From JAAEQG01 sp023133475 (GTDB lineage Bacteria > Planctomycetota > Phycisphaerae > UBA1845), in NCBI GenBank assembly GCA_030631415.1, contig DAOVLE010000193.1:1-10283 (forward strand): a stretch of 10,283 bases of DNA, read 5' to 3'. Positions 6,051 to 10,283 of this stretch are shown here, piece after piece; positions within the stretch are counted from its first letter, which is position 1, and each line of letters opens with the position of its first letter. The notes below the pieces were generated by a model that was not told the DNA's origin, made no database searches, and was given only the letters and a program-made list of their open reading frames with translations. The translations under genes were made by a program, and so were the position numbers.

Positions 6051-9000
6051 TTAGCGGTGATCCGCCGGTCTTTGGTGCTCAAAACCTCGATTCCCGTCGA
6101 GGTACGATTGGATGCGGCGGGTGTCCGCGATGGTGACTGTGTTATTGTCCGCGATGGCAATTCGGCCGTTGCACACGGAAATTGAGGGTGTCACTCCCTG
6201 CCGAGAATACAACACGCATACTTCTTCCCTCTGCCAAACATCCCAAACCCGGACGGTCCCATCGCGTGATGCGGTGACCAGCATGCGGTCATTCAATGCG
6301 AAGCATCCGAAGATGGAATCACGATGACCGGCTAACCTGGCAACCAGTTCACCGGATCCGCCATCCCACAACCTGACGTCCTTACGATTCCCGGCGGTGG
6401 CCAACAAGAGGTCACCATTTTCGGCCTTTACCAGAGCAACACGCCAGGTGCACCCACCCGTGCCGAATTCACTCCGAAGCGTGTAGGCATTTTCGAATGC
6501 GTGGCTGTGCAAATCCAAGCCGGTGGATCGCCAGAGAACAACACGGCCCTGGCCGGTGGATCGGTCCCATTCACTGCAAGCAGCCAACCATTTGCCGTCT
6601 CTACTGGTCGCAACGTATGTACATTGCCCGGCAAACCCGTCGAAGCACGGTTCAAACTGCGATTTGCGACCGGTTGTTCCATGCTGCCGGCGCCACGCCC
6701 GCATTGGCCCATCACTACAGGCCAACAACAAGGTGTTGGCGTCGCTTCCGTGCCATAGTAACCAGTTGACCCGCCCCCAATCCGACGGGAACATGATCTT
6801 GGGCATGATTGGGCGATCGTTATCAAGCACATACAAGCATCGGGTGGCGACAAATTCCCCAACCCCATCGGAAAATGCCAGTCCGCAGCCATCGCCGCTC
6901 AGTGCCGGCGTGCCGAAGGGCTGTGGCAGAGGGTCGATTGCTTGCGCTTCCCACCTCTGCTTTCCCGGTGTGCGGTTCAGGTTTGAGGTTGGATTTCGAT
7001 GCCAGACGTCAATCGCCCATGTTTTGTCTTGATGGTATGACACGGCGGCGATACGAGAGCCGTCTTCGGACAAGGTGATATACGGAACCTCCTGTAGACG
7101 CCGTTTGAAGAGAATGCTCTTGGCCGGCGGTAGTTCCCACACCTTCAAGCCGTCCCGGCTCACCGAAGCGAAGGTCTCGCCGTTGGGCGAAAAGCACACG
7201 TCCACATGAGTCTGCTCGGCGTCGTGATAGCCCTGAATGCGGAGTCGATCGCGGCTCTCGGCATCGTAGAGTCGCACCCGCCCGTCACCTGCGGCTACCG
7301 CAATAACGGAGCGATTCGCGCCCAGCTCCAGCAGGTCGATGGATCGAACCCCCCATCTCGAATCTGATTCGAGCGGTTCGACGGCCTCGGTGTTGAAGGC
7401 CCACCGCAAGAGATGCGTTCCGCCGATGAACAAGCAAGAACCGTCCTTGGAAAACCGCAGGGCACGGCAATGCTGACCGAACGCCCTCTCGTGGAGCAAT
7501 TCCCCACTACGGGTATCCCACACACGCACACTACCATGTCCCCCATGGGCGGTTGTCCCTGAAGCCAGCAGCGTATTATCCGCCGAGAAGGCGAGACCGT
7601 GAACTTTACAGGGATGGTCGATCCGGCGCAAGAACTCATATTCACTGTGCGCGACCCTCCAAAGGCAGACTTTGGCATCGGTGATATCACATCTCTTCTT
7701 GTCCACCCCACTGTCCACTTCACCCATTCCCGCCGCCAGCCATTGCCCGTCGGGCGACACCGCAATGCAGTTGACCCTTGTTCCCGTGGCATCGAGTGTG
7801 ACAAGCGGCGTGTCGTCGAGGCGACCGGTTTGCTCGGCAAATCCCCAAACGCGAATCTTTCCATCCATGCCACCAGTGTAGATGCGTTTGCCGTCCGGCG
7901 CGAATTTCAGACACCACGCGCAGGCGGCATCTTTGTCGATACGCTGAACCCCCAGACCGGTCGCGGAGTCGAAGACCTTCAGAGCCCCATCAAGCGTTGT
8001 GGTCACCAACCACTTCCCGGTCGGGGAGCACTCCACGTCCAGGAGGGGGCCGGCGTTGACGGCATATACGCAGGGGTATCGCCGGTAAAATTCCCAAAGG
8101 GCATACTCAGTCCGGAGATCGGGCGGTTGTTGTTTACGGTATTCACTCCACAGCAGAGCCGACGCATTCAAGGGATCATCGCGGTCCGCCTGCCAACAGC
8201 CCATCAAGACATTCTTGACGTGACCCGCCACCCTCGCCTTTTCTGATTCAATTGACTTTCCAACAGCGAAGACCGCCAAGCCGATCATTGCCGCAACCAA
8301 GCAGGTCCCTACTGCAACCAGGAGCTTATGGCTTCGCAGCCATTTCCCAAAGATGTACCATGCCGTATTGGGAACCGCACTGACGGGCTTACCCTTCAAC
8401 CACCCTCCGAGGTCGCCCGCAAGGTCGGTGACACTCTGGTAGCGTGCAGCCGGCTCCTTCTCGAGCGCCTTTATAATGACAGCATCGACTTCCCAGGAAA
8501 CCTTTGGATTCAGCATCGCAGGCTTTTGCGGTTTGTCTTCACGTACCCGGCGGAGTGTTTCATCCAGGTCAGAGGCTGGCGTGATTGGTAGATGACCGGC
8601 CAGCAGTTGGAAGAGGATGACACCCAAGGCGTAGACATCGGTTCGCGTGTCGCCTGGGAGCCCGGCGGCCTGCTCCGGCGCCATGTAGCCGGGGGAGCCC
8701 ATCACGCCGCCGATGCCGAGCCCTTCGGCTTCCGCATCAGGTCCGATGGCACCTCCCAATCCAAAGTCGAACAGCAACGGCTCGCCCTCTTCGGGCACGA
8801 GGATGTTGTTCGGTTTCAGGTCCCGATGGATAACCCCGTGCTGGTGGGCATGGCTGACCGCGTCGCAAACCTTCAGAAAGAGTTTCAACCGCTCTTTGAG
8901 TGACAGGTCTTGATTCTTGCAATATCTGTCAAGATGATCGCCCTCGATGTAGGGCATGGTGTAGAACCATGGCGGCTCAGCCAGGTGGGTCGCCAGGATT

Positions 9001-9344
9001 GGGACGATGTTGGCGTGTGTGAGCCCGGCGGTCAGTTGCACTTCCTGGCGAAAGCGTTCTTCGGCTTCCCGGTCGACAAAGAGGCGGGCCAGCGGCTCTT
9101 TGATAACCACCTGCATGTTGCGTTCCGTGTCGAACGCCTTCCATGTTCTGGAGATTCTCGTTTGGGCGATCAGGCCTTCGATGCGATACTTCGAGGGGAA
9201 CAGTTGGTGATGCGAGTTGGGCCGGCTTGCGCCCTGTGTCGTGGAGGCGGTCTCTGCCTCACCTGGTGGTGTTGCATCGCCGACCACCTCCGGATGGGCT
9301 TTGGCCGCTGCGCTCCAGTGTTTTAAGGATTCATTCGGGTCCAT
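6051..9344 (-). CDS. Membrane Ser/Thr protein kinase with WD40 double propeller
   Basis: A 1097-residue Hanks-type kinase. The kinase domain spans about 53-318: Lys82 in VVIK, helix-C Glu101, HRDLKPNN (173-180), DFG (193-195) and APE (222-224), so it should be catalytically active. The glycine loop is degenerate (GLIAQTRIS at 57-65 lacks the GxGxxG pattern). One transmembrane helix lies at about 341-362, after Lys/Arg-rich WLRSHK, predicting the kinase inside and the rest outside the cytoplasmic membrane. Residues about 430-1080 contain roughly 14 WD40-like units (for example DGKIRVW 494-500, GSVRVWD 604-610, DGTVRVWD 1028-1035), enough for two seven-bladed propellers. WD40 propellers bind proteins, so a sensing or docking role is likely. 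The start codon lies 3 bases after the stop of the ECF sigma gene; kinase-ECF sigma pairs are a known planctomycete arrangement, and the kinase may phosphorylate or control that sigma factor (inferred). Confidence 0.92.
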   Translation of the reverse strand: MDPNESLKHWSAAAKAHPEVVGDATPPGEAETASTTQGASRPNSHHQLFPSKYRIEGLIAQTRISRTWKAFDTERNMQVVIKEPLARLFVDREAEERFRQEVQLTAGLTHANIVPILATHLAEPPWFYTMPYIEGDHLDRYCKNQDLSLKERLKLFLKVCDAVSHAHQHGVIHRDLKPNNILVPEEGEPLLFDFGLGGAIGPDAEAEGLGIGGVMGSPGYMAPEQAAGLPGDTRTDVYALGVILFQLLAGHLPITPASDLDETLRRVREDKPQKPAMLNPKVSWEVDAVIIKALEKEPAARYQSVTDLAGDLGGWLKGKPVSAVPNTAWYIFGKWLRSHKLLVAVGTCLVAAMIGLAVFAVGKSIESEKARVAGHVKNVLMGCWQADRDDPLNASALLWSEYRKQQPPDLRTEYALWEFYRRYPCVYAVNAGPLLDVECSPTGKWLVTTTLDGALKVFDSATGLGVQRIDKDAACAWCLKFAPDGKRIYTGGMDGKIRVWGFAEQTGRLDDTPLVTLDATGTRVNCIAVSPDGQWLAAGMGEVDSGVDKKRCDITDAKVCLWRVAHSEYEFLRRIDHPCKVHGLAFSADNTLLASGTTAHGGHGSVRVWDTRSGELLHERAFGQHCRALRFSKDGSCLFIGGTHLLRWAFNTEAVEPLESDSRWGVRSIDLLELGANRSVIAVAAGDGRVRLYDAESRDRLRIQGYHDAEQTHVDVCFSPNGETFASVSRDGLKVWELPPAKSILFKRRLQEVPYITLSEDGSRIAAVSYHQDKTWAIDVWHRNPTSNLNRTPGKQRWEAQAIDPLPQPFGTPALSGDGCGLAFSDGVGEFVATRCLYVLDNDRPIMPKIMFPSDWGRVNWLLWHGSDANTLLLACSDGPMRAWRRQHGTTGRKSQFEPCFDGFAGQCTYVATSRDGKWLAACSEWDRSTGQGRVVLWRSTGLDLHSHAFENAYTLRSEFGTGGCTWRVALVKAENGDLLLATAGNRKDVRLWDGGSGELVARLAGHRDSIFGCFALNDRMLVTASRDGTVRVWDVWQREEVCVLYSRQGVTPSISVCNGRIAIADNNTVTIADTRRIQSYLDGNRGFEHQRPADHR

Positions 9345-9347
9345 GGT

Positions 9348-9977
9348 TCAGAAGATGGCCTCGATTTCCGGGCGGATTTGCCGCAGGAATGTTCTGACGT
9401 GGTGAACTGCGAGGTCCACGGCGTTGGTTGTCTTGTTGACGAGTTTAGCGACCTCGGCTGAGGAGTGCTCCTCGATCACCCTTGTGCTGAAGATCGTATA
9501 TGTTGTGGGGCTGAACCGCTGGCGTGCCTCGAAGAGGCACTGGGCGCGGATCGCAAGGTCCCACTCGGTTTCCCAGATTCGCTGTAACTCATTCTCCCCG
9601 GGGAGGTCCCCAACAAAGGGCGATTCGCCCGGTTTGTCAACCACCTGGATCGGTGCCCTGGCGCGCTCTTTGCGCAGATCGAGAATTTTGTTCCTGGCGA
9701 TGCCGAACAGGTAATCCCGAAGCCGTTGCCGCTTGCCGTTTTTATAGCGGTGAAACTTTTGTTGGCGCATCGCCTCACAAAACGCCAGCATCGTGTTCTG
9801 GCAGGCATCTTCAGCCCACTCCGGCGGAAGCCCGAGCTTCCGGGCGAAACTCAGCAATGCCGGGCTGTACCGTTTGTTCACCAACCGCCACGCTTCCTGA
9901 TCGCTCGGGTCGCGCAGGCGGGCAATTAGGGTATCGCTGTCGATGGTGACTGTTGCCCTGGCATCGACCTCCGTCAT
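9348..9977 (-). CDS. ECF-type RNA polymerase sigma factor
   Basis: A 209-residue sigma-70 family factor with only the two core domains. Region 2 covers about 30-105: PPEWAEDACQNTMLAF (51-66) matches the conserved ECF DxxQ-F helix, and RDYLFGIARNKILDLRK (87-103) the -10-recognition part. Region 4 covers about 140-203, with a helix-turn-helix at 175-200 (EVAKLVNKTTNAVDLAVHHVRTFLRQ in part) that reads the -35 element. The linker of about 105-139 is rich in Pro and Gly. It is cytoplasmic and directs RNA polymerase to its regulon. The ATG has an excellent AGGAGGG site. No anti-sigma gene is present; the adjacent kinase, starting 3 bases downstream, probably supplies the control, as in planctomycete ECF-kinase groups. 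Confidence 0.92.
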   Translation of the reverse strand: MTEVDARATVTIDSDTLIARLRDPSDQEAWRLVNKRYSPALLSFARKLGLPPEWAEDACQNTMLAFCEAMRQQKFHRYKNGKRQRLRDYLFGIARNKILDLRKERARAPIQVVDKPGESPFVGDLPGENELQRIWETEWDLAIRAQCLFEARQRFSPTTYTIFSTRVIEEHSSAEVAKLVNKTTNAVDLAVHHVRTFLRQIRPEIEAIF

Positions 9978-9985
9978 GGCTTTAA

Positions 9986-9992
9986 CCCTCCT
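9986..9992 (-). promoter_or_regulatory. Strong ribosome binding site of the sigma factor gene
   Basis: Read on the minus strand this is AGGAGGG, 8 bases before the ATG at 9977. It fixes the start of the sigma gene and is the strongest Shine-Dalgarno match in the window. Confidence 0.8.
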
Positions 9993-10034
9993 GTGAAATC
10001 CGCATCAAATTGTGGAGAAGCTTTGCGGAAGATC

Positions 10035-10063
10035 AGTTTAGCAAGAACATGAGGGCTATTCAA
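10035..10063 (-). promoter_or_regulatory. Possible promoter of the sigma-kinase operon
   Basis: On the minus strand TTGAAT (10063-10058) and TAAACT (10040-10035) stand 17 bases apart, each matching 4 of 6 positions of the housekeeping -35 and -10 consensus. They lie about 58 bases upstream of the sigma start codon. The match could be chance, and planctomycete promoters are poorly defined. An ECF-type autoregulated promoter was not recognised. Confidence 0.3.
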
Positions 10064-10093
10064 TCGTAAACATTCAGTAAACCCGTGGGGGAA

Positions 10094-10145
10094 AGGCAAG
10101 AGGCAAGAGGCAAGAGGCAAGAGGCAAGAGGCAAGAGGCAAGAGG
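10094..10145. repeat. Heptanucleotide tandem repeat (AGGCAAG), about 7.4 copies
   Basis: Seven exact copies of AGGCAAG run from 10094 to 10142, followed by a partial AGG. All copies are identical, which implies recent slippage or active copying. It lies upstream of the possible sigma promoter, outside any gene. Copy number could vary between strains. Confidence 0.9.
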
Positions 10146-10163
10146 TTTACGTCCTGCGCTAGG

Positions 10164-10181
10164 CCCGGCATTTATGCCGGG
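10164..10181. repeat. Small hairpin CCCGGCA/TGCCGGG
   Basis: A 7-bp perfect stem with a TTTA loop, extendable by one G-T pair. The same CCCGGCAT sequence recurs at 10276-10283 and runs off the window edge, so a second copy may begin there. No T-tract follows. Confidence 0.6.
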
Positions 10182-10205
10182 TATTGGAGTGGTTGCCTTT
10201 GCCCC

Positions 10206-10254
10206 CCCCCCCGTTCCGCCCCGCCGCCGAAGGCGGCGGGGCGGAACGGGGGGG
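10206..10254. repeat. Perfect 23-bp GC-rich hairpin with homopolymer ends
   Basis: Bases 10206-10228 are the exact inverse of 10232-10254, with a GAA loop. The outer part of the stem is a C run (11 C from 10202) against a run of seven G. The plus-strand side is followed by ATTCTTCATT, so a bidirectional terminator is possible, but a mobile hairpin repeat or an assembly-difficult site is equally possible. Confidence 0.85.
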
Positions 10255-10283
10255 ATTCTTCATTCGGCCTTCTCACCCGGCAT

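Larger units (their letters stand above)
9978..10283. other. Gene-free right end, rich in repeats
   Basis: No credible gene lies here. In order it holds the sigma gene's ribosome site and possible promoter, an AT-richer leader, a 7-bp tandem repeat, a small hairpin, an 11-base run of C and a long perfect GC hairpin. The only open frame (minus strand, ending with a repeated LPLASCL) is produced by the tandem repeat. Confidence 0.7.

Noticed and set aside
7599..8246. Plus-strand open frame opposite the kinase/WD40 gene (also 8592-8903 and 8910-9326)
   Set aside because: It is a shadow of the WD40 and kinase coding strand, with no domain or ribosome site.
10094..10145. CRISPR array
   Set aside because: The repeats are 7 bp and directly abutting, with no spacers and no cas genes.
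9974..10171. Minus-strand frame with repeated LPLASCL
   Set aside because: The repetition comes from translating the 7-bp tandem repeat; it overlaps the sigma leader and has no coding support.

Overview
The window looks like chromosome from a planctomycete-like bacterium (moderately high GC; lineage inferred, not proven). The pointers are an ECF sigma factor paired with a membrane Ser/Thr kinase carrying WD40 propellers, a secreted lamin-tail-domain protein ending in a GDxDGDGDVD-type calcium-binding module, and intergenic spaces full of hairpins and simple interspersed repeats. No tRNA, rRNA, CRISPR array, transposase or phage gene was seen. All six genes appear intact and none is cut by the window edge.

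Left part, plus strand: a hairpin-rich leader (5-59) precedes a secreted protein with three lamin-tail-like domains and a dockerin-like C-terminus (96-1976). After a short hairpin (1984-2000) come two genes that overlap by one base: an ABC/OLD-type AAA ATPase (2106-3191) and a TOPRIM-fold DUF3226-like protein (3191-3799). This ATPase plus TOPRIM pair is the most interesting module. Its layout is that of the OLD, Gabija and PARIS-type nuclease systems, so a defence or DNA-processing role is plausible but unproven.

Middle and right part, minus strand: a DinG/XPD-like superfamily 2 helicase (3837-5828) ends 37 bases from the TOPRIM gene, in convergent orientation. It keeps three of the four expected iron-sulfur cysteines. 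Upstream of it lies a space with a GCAGAGA-type inverted repeat (5927-6038). Next come the kinase/WD40 gene (6051-9344) and the ECF sigma factor gene (9348-9977), three bases apart and read as sigma then kinase. These two probably form one signal-transduction operon, with a consensus-like ribosome binding site and a possible promoter upstream.

The right end (9978-10283) has no gene. It holds the possible promoter, a 7-bp tandem repeat of about 7.4 copies, a small hairpin and a perfect 23-bp GC-rich hairpin flanked by homopolymers.
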